Part shown: positions 1-12,549 of the stretch, in pieces
How the letters are laid out: the number at the start of each line of letters is the position of its first letter
Position numbering within the stretch: the stretch's first letter is position 1
Translations under genes and position numbers: made by a program
The notes under the pieces: model-generated
The model's input: the letters and a program-made list of their open reading frames with translations, nothing else
Databases searched by the model: none
Told to the model about the DNA's origin: nothing
NCBI RefSeq assembly: GCF_026210795.1
Contig: NC_089430.1
Span: forward strand, 1,426,001 to 1,490,000
Reading direction: 5' to 3'
From: Rhizophagus irregularis
Lineage: Eukaryota; Glomeromycota; Glomeromycetes; Glomerales; Glomeraceae
DNA length: 64,000 nt

Positions 1-1729
1 TTGAATAGTATAAATAAAAACCTGTTTCTAACCTTTATAACCTGGATGTAAAAAAAAACTTAGTAAATATAATGGATCTGCAAATTCAGCATAACGTTTA
101 TTGAATATTGCAATGGATTGACGACGAAAACACAATAATCATTTTCAGGTAAGGTTTTGATTGCAGCTCCAAGCTGAGCCAGTCCAAGCAAACAGTCAGC
201 AAGTGTACATGATTGTGATTCTAATGTTAAAATTGCTTTTTTGATAGGATGTAAAGCAAATGCTAATGCACGTACATCATCAAAAAAAGCACGAGATCGT
301 AATATTGTTAAAATTGCTTGTGGAAGAAGGTTTTCATAATCTGTTTGTAACTTTAAAAAAATACATTTCAATTAGTTAACTGTTATTATATAAAAATTAA
401 TGTAAATTAAAAGATGTATAATAATATAATTACCTTCTCCAAAACTTCTTTATGACGCCTAATAGAATCAACACAATCAAACATGGTGTGCCATTGGGTA
501 TTAACCCATCTTTTTAACCCACCTCCGCTTATATTACAAATTTTGGCCTCTTTTTTTAAAGCTGCACCTAATGAATACCACTTTTGTTAATGATTATTTG
601 CTAAATAAAAACAAAAAAAAGCAAAAAATTTATATAAAATATTACCTCCTTGATGACTTTTTTTGAAGTAAGTTACAATTGTATTGCATCGAGTTAGAAT
701 TTTATTTGCAAAAGAAGTATTGCATATATCCTTGGAAATTAGATTAATTGAATGAGCAATACAATGAACATTAAGGATATTTGGATATTTTTCAGTAATT
801 ATCTTATGAGCATTTTGAATATTTGCCCCTGCATCTGACACTATTGCACAAAATTTTTCAGAGCCAATTTGCTCAATCACTTCTTCCAATTCTTTCGCTA
901 AAAACATACCAGTATGGCTTTCATCTGATAAGTTTTTTAAACACCACAAATATTCTTTACAAGCTGGTGTATGGATGAGAAAATTCCAAATTGATTCATT
1001 TGCTGCATTGGTCCATCCATCGCATGCTTTAAATTTTAAAATTTTGAAAAATGAAAAAAATGTTATCATTAATATAATTTTCATATTTATATAAAATTGT
1101 TATCTGTTACTTACACAATGTTAAATTTGTAGAATTGTTTAATTCTTTTTATTTGCAACAGCCACTTCTTGCGTAAAAAGTTGGTTAGAAAGTATTTCAC
1201 AAGAAGGTGGTACATATCCTGGACGTAATGTTCTTACAAATTCTACAAAAAATGGATTTTTGATAATATGCCAGGGTATACTACATATGACAAAAGCTTT
1301 TACACACGCCCGATCAATTTCATGACTTTTTTCTGGAGAGAGCTTTGAACTTTCATGAAAATCTGTTATTCTTGTTTGGCTTTGTTCAGTTCTCCCATTA
1401 TTATTGAATTTTCGTCTTTTATTTGATGGATTTTCAGCTTTTGCAGCAAGTCTGTTTAGAAATAACTGTTTCACTTCTATTGGAACCTTTAAACAGTCAT
1501 TAGCAAAGTGTGCCTCTAAATTTTGGGGTGAACCTTTATGCCAAAAAGTGTTACAATATAAACAAGTAGCCTCATAGTGACCATCTGATACTTGTTTACC
1601 CTGTTTAGCGTAAGTTCCCCATACAAGTGACTTGGGCCTACCACCCAAATTTTTTGATTTTTTATTTTCTTCACATTGTAGTAAATCATCTTCTGGTAAA
1701 AACTCTTGATATTCTAGTTCACCTAACAT
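1..1729 (-). pseudogene. hAT-family transposase, decayed, runs off the left edge
   Basis: Would catalyse cut-and-paste transposition of a hAT element. Read on the minus strand, the first exon (from 1729) has a BED-type zinc finger (CLYC at its start, then His and Cys after SPQNLEAHFANDC). The next exons (about 1026-646, 580-434, then 350 to the edge) carry the DUF659-like core (CDGWTNAANESIW, VSDAGANIQNA, NVHCIAHSINL) and later hAT blocks (LKRWVNTQWHTMF, FADPLYLLSFF). Introns have GTAAT or GTAAGT donors and exons 2-4 join in phase. The reading frame shifts near 1140 (ANKKN to LNNSTNLTLC) and again near 130 (NDYC to FRRQSIAIFN), so the copy is broken. The family call rests on motif recognition. 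The C-terminal dimerisation region lies outside the window. Confidence 0.82.
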
Positions 1730-1801
1730 TTTGCACGTCTACCGCGTCAAAAATTTAACTACGCGTCAAAATTTAAAGCTGCAGTTTCCGCAGTTTATAT
1801 A

Positions 1802-4377
1802 CAGTCGTCCCCCTCTATAGTCACACCTCTTGGGACCACACAATGCTGTGACTATAGAGAGGTGTGCTTATATGAGACTTTTACAATATAGTCACATATA
1901 TATAAAATTTTTGTATTAGCGTGACTATAAATTTTTTTTTTATTTGTTATTTTTATATAATAATCTTTATTTTAAAATTAAATATAATTATATAACATGA
2001 TAAAAATAAAGCACGTTGCCTTCTAATATGTATATCAAATCCGATTTTATTATTTTACGCTATTATAACTATTATAACTATTATAACTAATAAAAGTATT
2101 ACATCTCGCAATTATTAAAAATTATATTAATGTTATTTACCTATCAAAAAAACCATCAAGTGTACTTTGCTTTTTTGCATTGATCTCTCTAACTCTAATT
2201 ACTCGTAAGTATTTTCTAAAAATACGCAAATCACCAATATTAAACTCGGAATCTTCTTGTTGTTCAAAATAATTAACAAAAGTTTCCAACCCATTAATTG
2301 CTTTTTTCACTGATATCAGAGGAATTTCTTCATTTTCGTCATCATCTTCACTTTCTTCTACTTGATTTTCTTCATTTCGCACCATATCAATAATTTGCTC
2401 TTCAGTAAGGTGCTCTTCAGTTGGAATTTCACGATCAAGCAACTGAAAATATTCCAATACATCAGCAGTTTCTTCCGGCAAATTAATAAGAAGATTTTCA
2501 AGTTCATCATCATCTAAATCTTCTTCATCCGTATTATCATCATCACAAGATGGAAGTATACCTGTTTTGATCCAACAATTTTGAATTGTTGTTGGAGTGA
2601 CATTATTCCATGATTCAGCAATATAATCAATTGCCTCCTTAATGTTTAACTTATTTCTAAATAAAATAATAAATTAATAACATTAATAGAAAAATAATGT
2701 TAATTTTTTAAACTTACTTAACATGATCAACTCCAGAATCAAACTGCCGAATTAAATGTCTACAAAATTCTTGTTTATATTTAGCTTTAAAACTATGGAT
2801 AATACCTGCATCCATAGGTTGGAGATGAGCGGTTGTATTTGGTGGAAGATAAACAAGCTCAATATTAGTAAGATCAACAGCAGGTTTTTCTTTTTTCTTT
2901 TGTTTTTTAGATTCTTGTTCGTCATCAGATTCTGAAATTTCTTCATCATCCATATCATCATTTTTTTTAAATCTTTTTGGATTAAAGTGGGATCCTGCAT
3001 TATCAATAAGAAGTAAAACTCTTCTATCCATTGTGCGAAAGTAATAGTCAAGGTGTTTAAGCCATTCAATGAAAATATCAGATCTCATCCATGCTTTTGA
3101 ATTGGCTCGATAAATGACTGGAAGAGTTGACTTGTTGAGATTTTTAAAACATCGGGGATTTAATGATTTTCCAATTACCAAAGGACGAATTTTATGAGAT
3201 CCTGTAGCATTAGCACAAAATAAAACAGAAACTCGGCTTTTGTCCTACAGAAAATAATTATTTTGTCAAAAAGTGATTACAGAAAAATAAAAAACATTTA
3301 AAGAGTTATTTTAACGAAAAATTATTACAATAAAAATTACCATTTTACGCCCCGCAACTGCACCAGTACTCAATGTTTGGTTTGGCTCCATTCGGAAAAA
3401 AAGCCCAGTTTCATCTGCATTATAAATATCTTCCTTGTCATACTTAGCTAAAAGTGCACGAAGACGTACACGTTCTTCTGGAAGAGTTTCTATAGGGGCA
3501 CTATTGGCCTCACCTGAAAACTTAACTCTTTGAAGTCCATTCCGTTTTTTGAATCTGTACACCCAACCATTAGTAAATTTTATTTGATTTTCTCCAATAT
3601 TTAACATTTGTGCAAGTTCTATTCCTTTTTGTTGTAAAATCATATCAGTTAAAGGAAGTCCAGCGGTCACTGCTTGTGCTGTCCAAATTTGCAAGGCCTT
3701 ATCAAGTTCTGGATACTGAACTGAGCGATGACGAAATGTACATGCAGTCTGTGAAGTTGAAAGAACTGCCATCCACTTTTCACGATTTTGCCATATTTTT
3801 GATACAGTTGATCTATCAATGTTTAATTCATTATATTTTGTATTAAAGTAAAGTGCAACTTCTTCCTGTTTCACATTACTATTTGCCATTATATATTCAC
3901 ATATTTCTTTTTTTATTTCATTACTAATGGCAGAACGAATTCTCCTTGCTTTTTGTAAACGTATAGGTGGCATTATATTAGATATAAAAAAAAGTGAAAA
4001 AGATAGTTTTTGTAAAAGGATGAATTTATGTAATGAAAAAAGTTTGAAATCGAAAAATAAAACATTTTCAAATAAAAATTGTAAAGAAAAAGTTCGAAAC
4101 ATGTGGTGATTATCAACTTAAAAGGAAAATTCATTTTATGCACAAAACGCGCGATATATTTTCCGAATACATTGTTAATCACGTGATATGACTATATAAG
4201 GGGAAATTTTCATATGTTAATTATTATATCGGGACTAACTATTAGTGTGATAGTGACTATAATCGATTTGTGACTACAAAAGGGGCATTTTAATATTTAA
4301 AAAAACGGGACTTGACAATGATATGACTAAATAGGGGGTGTTCTTATATAGGGGGTGACTATAGAGGGGGACGACTG
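1802..4377 (-). mobile_element. Complete pogo/Tigger-like DNA transposon with TA duplication
   Basis: The element is 2,576 bp, flanked by TA dinucleotides (1800-1801 and 4378-4379), the target duplication of the Tc1/mariner/pogo superfamily. Both ends begin with CAGTCGTCCCCCTCTATAGT, and 25 of the first 26 bases are identical. Each end also has an inner degenerate copy of the tip (TGACTATAGAG near 1850, GGGGTGTTCTTATATAGGGG near 4335), which may be a second transposase-binding site. It encodes one transposase on the minus strand with all catalytic residues present. Near-identical ends and an open three-exon frame suggest a young, possibly autonomous copy. It sits about 70 bp upstream of the hAT transposase start. 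Confidence 0.93.
2137..3973 (-). CDS. Pogo/Tigger-like transposase (CENP-B HTH plus DDE_1), with C-terminal PIP-like box
   Basis: Binds the element's inverted repeats and catalyses cut-and-paste transposition in the nucleus. Exons on the minus strand are 3973-3341, 3244-2718 and 2656-2137. Introns of 96 and 61 bp have GT-AG ends, and the frame holds for 559 aa. Residues 1-60 form the N-terminal helix-turn-helix (SAISNEIKKEICEYI, VSKIWQNREKW). A CENP-B-type HTH follows at about 75-165 (WTAQAVTAGLPLTD, FTNGWVYRFKKRNGLQRV). The catalytic aspartates are D187 (YNADETGLFF), D292 (LLIDNAGSH) and D356 (HLQPMDAGII), with a Lys/acidic insertion at about 302-331. The C-terminus has an acidic stretch and ends QSTLDGFFDR. 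QxxLxxFF matches a PCNA-interacting box, known in Drosophila pogo transposase. An upstream in-frame ATG at 4102 would add 43 hydrophobic residues; I prefer MPPIRLQKARR at 3973. Confidence 0.92.
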
Positions 4378-4558
4378 TATTTAGATAGGATGATCATTTT
4401 CCTTTTTTAGGTTTCGGAGGTTATGGAAGTTACGGAAGTTTCATCAAATTTTGGAGGTTTTGGCAGTTTCAGATTTTTAACCAATGGCGAAACTAGTTTC
4501 GTCAAGTTTCGGAAGTTTTGCCTGCAAATAGGTTTCGGTTTCGCCCGAAACATTACTG

Positions 4559-5287
4559 TGAGCATTAACTAGATTGTGAAAACAACATAGTTAAAATTTC
4601 GTTTATTGCAGTGATATTATTGCTTAGTGATTTCTTTTGCAATTTTTATTTCTGCAGGTTTCCCTATTTTCTGCAAGTTTTGAGTTAAACATCTTTAGGC
4701 TTTAGCCCTATAATAATACGTAAATTCAAATAATGGTTTAGTTATTGTAGTAGGTGTCTTTCAAAATAGAATTCTATTATAGAGAAAACAAGCCAACTTT
4801 TCATTTAAAAAAACAATTTTGTATTCATAATAATGCGGATATGAAAAGAAAGCTTTGAATAATAGCTTAAATAATACGCAAAATTACTGTATATTTAGTA
4901 GATCAGTAGTTACTACAACTGCCCCGTTCACATGCTCAAAAATCACATGCCTGAGCTTTTTTTGATGGTAATACTGGGAAGATCAATTGGATACGTTCCA
5001 ATAATTTAGAACGGATATTTTATTAATTTGGTATTTGTGATTAGAAAGAATTACTTGTGAAATTGTATCGAATCAGGGCTAGTGTTCATATGATAATCAT
5101 TTGTGTATATTTTAAGATGTCAGTGGATGATCAACTAAACTCACTAAAACTATGAATGATCATTTGGCTGGTTAAAATATTCTTTTTTTAGTATCTCATT
5201 GATCGATATATTAAAATAAAAAAAAAACTTTAATTTGAAATAAAATTAAACTTTTTCACAATATTAATAAATTTCAAAAATAACCAA
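4559..5287. other. Intergenic, presumed 5' region of the Sel1-kinase pseudogene
   Basis: About 730 bp of AT-rich sequence between the hAT end and the start of the Sel1 gene. No ORF or repeat of note. AT runs just before 5288 could include a TATA-like element, but nothing specific is recognisable. Confidence 0.5.
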
Positions 5288-8200
5288 ATGGAAACTAAAA
5301 TAAATATCTCAGATAAAGATACTGATATAGTAAATACTAAGAATTGTAAATATTGCAATAAACCTTTTACTGATGAAGAATTATGGTGTAAAGAATGTAT
5401 TAATACTTTAGAAAATTTAGCAAAAAGTGGAAATGCCAATTTAATGTTTCACTTAGCAATATGTTATAGAAATGGTAAAAGAACAGGAAATAATTTAGAA
5501 AAATCCTTTTATTGGTTTCATAAAGCAGCAGAAAATAATATTAAAGAAGCAATATTTGGTTTAGCCATATGTTATGAAAATGGAGAAGGAACAGAAAAAA
5601 ATTTAGAAAAAGCATTTCATTGGTATCAAAAAGCAGCAGAAAAAGATCATATTAAAGCGATAATTAATTTAGCTGTATGTTATGAAGATGGAAAAGGAAC
5701 AGAAAAGAATTTAGAAAAAGCCCTTCATTTGTATCAAAAAGCAGCAAAAAAAGGTGATATTATAGCTAGTGCCTCAACCCGTATCTGGATCAATCCGGAT
5801 TGATCCGGATTTTTTTTTTTTTGGATATCCGGATTTTCACGGTTTTCATCCGGATTATAAACCGGATGAAAAATATCCGGTTTGACCCGGAATCCGGATG
5901 AAATTTTTATTATTTTTTTTTTAATTAATAATGATTTTGCTGATCCTATATCTAAATTATATTATGGCTAATTATTTTTGCTCCTAATACCAATTTTTTT
6001 ATTAAAATTTATTAAATTTATATTTGTTATATTAAACTTTTTAATACAGTAAGTTTAAGAAGATTTTTCAATTATAATTTATTTATTGAAGTTTGTATCA
6101 GATTTGTTTATTTAAATTTATACATTAACAAATAACAAATAATTTTAGATTTCACATTCAAACATTCAAAAGAAAAAAACTTTATATTATTTTTGTTACA
6201 ACAAAATAATAATTATTGTTTTAAATGAAAAATTGTTCAATATTATAAATTTATATAATTATAACAACTTTTTTTAAAAATTAAAACTAGTGTTATATAA
6301 TTTGATTCAAATGATTCTTTAATTTTTGAAAGAAGAAACAAATCCTTAAAAAATTGCCTTACTAACCCAACACATCTATTTATAGTAATCTTTAGCTGTA
6401 TATAAAAATATCTTGTTTAAAATTTCATAATTAAACAATATTCTGAGACAATGCTGAAATAATATGAAATTGTTTTAAAGAAAAGTATTTAATGAAATTG
6501 GAATTATGTAAATTTCGTGGTCTTGGATAATTTTGGCCAAATTTGTAATTCTGGCCGAAATTAACATCACGTGACACCGGAAAATAGTTTAGCCACCGGG
6601 CAAAAAATTTTTTATCGGCTGGCATGAAAATTTAATGTTACACAATTTGTAATTCTGGCCCGCGTTATGAATTCTGGCCAGAATTATTACTGATCATTTG
6701 TAAATCCAATCCAGTTTCTGGTTTCTATCCGGATTATCTGATTCAGATTCAAAATCTGGGTCAATCCAGATATAATCCGGATTTTTTTTTTGTGTAATCC
6801 GGATGACGGTTTTCATCCGGGTCGAAGCACTAATTATAGCAATGTTTAATTCAGCTAAACATTATGAAATCGGAAAAGGAACAGAAAAGAATTTAGAAAA
6901 AGCCTTTTATTGGTACCAAAAAACAGCAGAGAATGGTGTTAAAGAAGCAATGTTTAATTTAGCTGCATTTTATGAAAATGGAAAAGGGACAGAAAAGAAT
7001 TTTGAAAAAGCCTTTTATTGGTATCAAAAAGCAGCAGAACAAGGTGATATTATAGCAATATATAATTTAGCTATATTTTATAAAAATGGAGAAGGAACAG
7101 AAAAGAATTTAGAAAAAGCATTTCATTGGTTTCATAAAGTAGCAGAAAATGATATAAAAGAAGCAATGTTTAATTTAGCTGTATGCTATGAAAATGGAGA
7201 GGGAACAGAAAAGAATTTAGAAAAAGCATTTTATTGGTATCAGAAAACAGCAGAAAAAGATGATATTGATGCAATAATTGAATTAGCTATATGTTATGAA
7301 GATGGAAAAGGAACAGAAAGGAATTTAGAAAAAGCCTTTTATTGGTTTCATAACAGCAGAAAATGATATAAAAGAAGCAATATTTAATTAAGCAAATAAA
7401 TATAGAGATGGAGAAGGAACAGAAAAGAATTTAGAAAAAGCCTTTTATTGGTATCAAAAAGCAGCAGAAAAAGGTGATATTAATGCAATGTTTAATTTAG
7501 CTATATTTTGTGAAAACGGAAAAGGAACAGAAAAGAATTTAGAAAAAGCCTTTTATTGGTGTCAGAAAGCAATGCATAATCTAGCCTTATATTATGAAAA
7601 TAATAAAGGAACAGAAAAGAATTTAGAAAAAGCCTTTTATTGGTACCAAAAAGCAGCAGAACAAGGTGATATTGTAGCAATGTATAATTTAGCTATATGT
7701 TATAAAAATGGAGATGGAACAGATAAGAATTTAGAAAAAGCCTTTCATTTGTATCAAAAAGCAGCAGAAAAAGGATATATTGATGCAGTATTTAATTTAG
7801 CAAATAAATATAAAGATGGAGAAGGAACAGAAAAGAATTTAGAAAAAGCCTTTTATTGGTATCAAAAAGCAGCAGAAAAAGGTGATATTAGTGCAATGTT
7901 TAATTTAGCTATGATATTTTATGAAAGTGGAAAAGAAACAGAAAAGAATTTTGAAAAAGCATTTCATTGGTATCAGAAAGCAGTAGAAAAAGATCATATT
8001 AAAGCAATGACTTACTTAGCCATATGTTATGTATATGGAAAAGGAACGGAAAAGAATTTAGAAAAAGCTTTTTATTGTATCAAAAAGCAGCAGAAAATGA
8101 TGATGAAATAGCATTGTTTAATTTAGCTATATGTTATGAAAATGGAGAAGGAACAGAAAAGAATTTAGAAAAAGCATTTCATTGTTACCAGAAAGCAGCA

Positions 8201-9854
8201 GAAAAAGATCATATTAAAGCAATGTTCTATTTAGCAGTATGTTATGAAAATGGAGAAGGTACAGAAAAGAATTTAGAAAAGGCCTTTTATTGGTATCAAA
8301 AAGCAGCAGAAAATGGTAATAAAGAAGCAATGCTTAGTTTAGCAAATAAGTATGAAAATGAAAATGGAACAGAAAAGAATTTAGAAAAAGCTTTTTATTG
8401 GCATCAAAAAATAGCAGTAAGTAATGAAATTAGTTTTGAAAATGAAGTTGTACTGTGTAATGAATGCAAACAACCATATATTGAATACAAGTGGTGTTAA
8501 CAATGCAATACTAAACGATTTCAACAAGATTTTTCACAGTGGACTAGTAAAAATGAATTTATTAAGAAATTTATTCAAGAAGCACAACTCAGTGCTAAAA
8601 ATATTTATGAAATTTTAGAATGGATACCTTACAATAAATTATCGAGTGTTAATTATTATGATAAAGGGGGATTTAGTGAAATTCATAAGGCTATCTGGTC
8701 AGATGGACCTATTTTTGGTTGGAATTCTGACAAACAACAATGGAATAGACAAACAAATTATAATGTTATTCTTAAAATACTTAATAATTCATCAAGTTTA
8801 GATAGTAAATTTTTGGACGAGGTATAGTATTTTTACATTTAATAGAAAATTTTACTTTCTTTTATTTACAAAAATTTAATAATTGTTTTATTATTTATGC
8901 AGTGGAAATATCATTATAATTGTCAGAAAAAATCATTTTCAAAATTTATTCAATTTTTTGGATTTACTCAAGATCCAAATAATTTAAATTATATAATAGT
9001 AATGAGTTATGCAAAAAAAGGAAGTTTGAGAAAATGTTTATCTGATATAATTAAATTTAAATGGCAAGACAAGTTACAATTATTGAAAGAAATTATCTTG
9101 GGACTTAAAGTAATCCATGAATCAAATTTAACTCATGGTGATTTTCATGATGGTAACATTTTAATTTCGGATAATCACAATGAAATTTTTATTATTGATT
9201 TAGGATTATGTAAACCTATAAGTGATTTTCAAGATTCTGATAATAATGAAATATATGGCGTTTTACCTTATATGGATCCTGAAATATTAAGAAATAAACC
9301 TTATACTCCAGCAAGTGATATTTATAGTTTTTCAATGGTAATGTGGGAATTTACATCAGGCATTCCTCCATTTAATCGTGAAGCACATGATCGAGATCTG
9401 ATCTTGAATATTTGTGAAGGAAAACGTCCTGTAATTGTAAAAAATACTCCAAAATGTTATATAGACTTAATGAAAAAATGTTGGGATTCAAATCCTTCCA
9501 ATAGACCAACTATGATAATGCTTGAACATATTATATCTGAATGGATTAGATGTGTTGATAAATATTATGAAATTAACAGTGATGGAAATTATCAATATAT
9601 ATAGATTTAATATTACTAATCAATTAGAAAATGATATGTTAGAATTTGTAGAAGCAAACAAAGCTTTAGTACAAGAACAAGCAAATACTTCTAATAATAA
9701 AATTGATAATCAATTAGAAAATGATATGTTGGAAACTTCAGTACAAGAACAAGCGAATACTTCCATTATACAATCTCATTCACAGGCATATTATACAAGT
9801 CGAAAACTTACTGAAATTTTATTACAAGATAAGTCTGAATGTTGGGAATGTTAA
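5288..9854 (+). pseudogene. Sel1-repeat / Cys-finger / protein kinase fusion, broken by a MITE and small lesions
   Basis: Sel1-like repeats are TPR-like helical scaffolds; here they precede a kinase, a fusion typical of Rhizophagus-type genomes. The protein starts with a CKYC/WCKEC finger (residues 20-38). About 18 repeats of 36 aa follow (consensus AMFNLAxCYENGxGTEKNLE then KAFYWYQKAAEKGD). A second finger comes next (CNECKQPYIEYKWC), then a kinase N-lobe (DKGGFSEIHKAIW, ATP lysine in VILKIL). A GTATAG donor at 8822 joins an acceptor before 8903, and the C-lobe has HGDFHDGN in place of HRD, DLG in place of DFG, and MDPE. Lesions: MITE at 5767-6832; a lost base near 7350; TAA in FNLANKY near 7390; a frameshift near 8083; TAA inside the second finger at 8498; a (TA)n slippage shift near 9595. 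The tail, recovered in another frame, ends SQAYYTSRKL and contains a duplicated NQLENDMLE...VQEQANTS unit. Confidence 0.88.
5767..6832. mobile_element. Non-autonomous hAT-type element (MITE-like) inside the Sel1 gene
   Basis: 1,066 bp with imperfect terminal inverted repeats (TAGTGCCTCAACCCGTAT at the left; TAGTGCTTCGACCCGGAT on the other strand at the right). It is flanked by an exact 8-bp duplication ATTATAGC at 5759-5766 and 6833-6840, the size made by hAT transposases. Removing it together with one duplication restores the Sel1 frame. Both ends hold many TCCGGAT/ATCCGGA copies, typical of subterminal transposase-binding repeats. The interior has no coding capacity and includes several GGCC-centred AATTCTGGCC motifs at 6530-6690. 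A second, shorter family member lies at 49180-49392. Confidence 0.9.
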
Positions 9855-12549
9855 GTTAAAGATTAATAATTCTGTTATTTATTCTTTATTTGTTGAATTA
9901 TTTATCAGTTATTATATTTATCAGTTACTATTATATATATTAGTTATTATATTTATCAGTTATTATATTTTATCAGTTATTATATAGGAATATTTATATG
10001 ATTATGTGCCTTTAATTCTTTTACTTTATTGTAAAAACTGTAAACATTATTAAATACAGTATGATAAATTATTGAAATTACAAAATCCATCAGTATATAT
10101 GTTATACACAATAAGATAAGCCTGTTATTTCATGGATATCCAATAAAAACTAAATATACACTAATGCTTCTCTGGCTCCCAATACATCAGTAAATATTTT
10201 TAGTTTTGTTGGCCAAAATTAATCATAATTTTCAGTGAATTTTTTTTACCAGAATTAATGATAATTTTTGATTACTTTTTTGAGTTAAAAATCTAATTTA
10301 AAGGTGGTAATACAGAATTACATTTTTAGTTTTGTTGGCCAAAATTAACCATAATTTTCATTGAATTTTTTTTTACCAGAATTAATGAATTACATTATTT
10401 TTAGTTTTGTTGGCCAAAATTAACCATAATTTTCAGTGAATTTTTTCTACCAGAATTAATGATAATTTTTTTTTTTGGTTTATTAGCCGTAAATATTTTT
10501 TTACCAGAATTAACGATAATTTTTAATTAGTTTTTGAATGAGATTCGTATCTAACATCTTAAATTCCTCAAATAAATTCTCTATCAAAATTCTCCACCAA
10601 AATTCTTTATCACAAAAAAAAAAAAAATCTCTCCTAGTGAATAAATTCTCTATTGAAATTCTCTATCAAAGAAATTCTAATATATTTGATTAAATTTGCT
10701 AATTTACCATTTGATTGGTCGAATTTTTAATGTTAAAATTCTTAGAACTCTGCAGATAAGATAGAATTGTTTAGTTTCCGCTTAATACACATCTCTTATT
10801 ACCAAAAATACTTTTACTCATAACAGTACAATGAATTTTTATATTTGTAATTCTGGAATTAAAAGTTAATAGGCTAAAAAATTACCCAGAGATCTGGCGC
10901 CTAACACACATTACTTATGCTTACAATGAATTCAATATTTTGTTTATAATTTTTGTGAAGCCAATGTAAATATCAACACAAATACTGTATAACTTCCGCG
11001 TACATAGTACCGTGAACCATTACAAGTCTAAAAAAGACGATTAATGGTTTAATTAAACAATAATAATTTTTGTTTCACATAATTTATCATATTTATAGAG
11101 AAATTAAGTGAAATTCGATCTCATGTCGTAATTTTAACGTAACGCGTGCTAGCGCCTAGCGACGGAATTCTCTCGTGACCTGACTTTACCTGTTACTCGT
11201 AAAAATATTATAGTTCTTCGCTCCAGGCTTCGGTCAAAAAATTTAAATAAAATTCATAAAAAGTAACACTAAAAATGCAAGAATGAAACATATTTAATAA
11301 GACGCGACTAATGCATATGTCCTTCGAACAATTAAACACGTGGTTAAAATTGTAGGTCATTCTTTTTTGAATTAATTCCAAATAGCATTACATAATGCCA
11401 GTTTAGAATGAACTAAAAATGCGCTGCAGGATTACCGTTGATCATTTTCCAAGAACTAATTTTTCATTTTTTTTCATTCCTTTTTTTTTCTTTTTTTGAG
11501 GGTCATAAAAAACAATTATGAACAAATAAGTTTATTAATAAAAATTTTTATCTAATTAAAACTAGAAATGAACGTATATTTCTTTGCTTTAACTATATTT
11601 TTTTTTGAGAATTTATCTTTTCAAATATATACGTTTGACCGATTGTATGTTTTTAAATTATTGCTTTCACTTTACCCAAATCAAGATCGTCATTAATTAA
11701 TATACAGTACTTGGAATTTGTTTTAACGCAGATCGTTATAGTAATATCTTATAAAATTGTTATGACCTAATTTTTCCGACAAGAAACTCCAATAAAAATT
11801 CAAGTAATTATTAAATTTGTTTTTAATGTAATAATTTTCAGTAAAACTCAAATAATAATACACTATCTTCGATACAATGAACTTAATTAGCACTATTATG
11901 CCAATCATTTTGCTTATCCTTAAACCTTAAATACCAGATACATTAATAAGTTGGGGTACATGCCCCAATTGCCCCACGACATTTTGTCTTTAATTGATTT
12001 AGATAAAATTCCGGTTCTGAACACAAAAGTAGCATGATAAAACATTTGACGGGTATAGAATAATTTACGATAATCGCTAATACAAAAAAATCACATTTCC
12101 GAAAATTTATGTCCCCATGGACCATACATAACAAAATTTAGCCATACCCGTTCGTTATCTTTCTTATCAAAGAAAAAAAAACTTGATTTATTATTAAAAT
12201 AACCTGTATTTTCGTCATTAAATAAATAACGTTTTTATTTATTTCATATGACAAAGAAAGTTCATTAGAAATTATAAAGAAATCGAAATTTCTTTATTAC
12301 CTTCCCATAAAAGAAATAAAATAAACAGGGGTGAATATATATGATATTTAAAGAGGTGAAAAACTTTAAAAACTTGAAATATGACAAGTTTTATTTTTTT
12401 TCAACGTTATACAACTGATCTACAAGAACAAATCATTCGACATCCACATGACTGTTTATCATGAAATAGGAATAAATTAACAGTTAATATTAATTTTTTT
12501 TTTTCTATTTTTCTTTTTACTTTTCGCAAATAATATTTCAATATTCACC
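9855..12549. other. 2.7-kb intergenic region with a short tandem repeat and nothing coding
   Basis: AT-rich spacer between the Sel1-kinase pseudogene and the first kinase-HMG gene. It begins with a run of TATATTTATCAGTTAT copies (about 9900-9985) and includes the tandem repeat at 10188-10530. Short frames such as that near 11943-12134 look random. The last 80 bp are pyrimidine-rich and lead into CACCATG at 12550. Confidence 0.6.
10188..10530. repeat. Three to four degenerate copies of a GGCCAAAATTAACC unit
   Basis: A unit of about 70 bp, running from TTTTTAGTTTTGTTGGCCAA to TTTACCAGAATTAATGA, occurs near 10194, 10321 and 10394. A partial fourth copy lies near 10490. The copies differ by a few substitutions and by poly-T length. 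The GGCC-centred motif resembles motifs scattered elsewhere in the window. Confidence 0.8.

Larger units (their letters stand above)
1..4558 (-). mobile_element. hAT element (5' part), interrupted by a pogo element
   Basis: The decayed hAT transposase starts at 1729. Its 5' leader is cut by the pogo element at 1802 and resumes at 4380. Between 4400 and 4558 the sequence holds repeated short GGTTTCGG and GGAAGTTT motifs, as in hAT subterminal repeats. On the minus strand it ends in CAGTAATGTTTCGG at 4558, resembling a hAT terminus (CAGT or CAGG start). The other terminus lies left of the window, so inverted-repeat pairing and an 8-bp duplication could not be tested. The boundary at 4558 is therefore an inference. 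Confidence 0.5.

Noticed and set aside
11943-12134. Minus-strand frame MLCMVHGDINFRKCDFFVLAI
   Set aside because: Short, no recognisable domain, no splice or promoter context.
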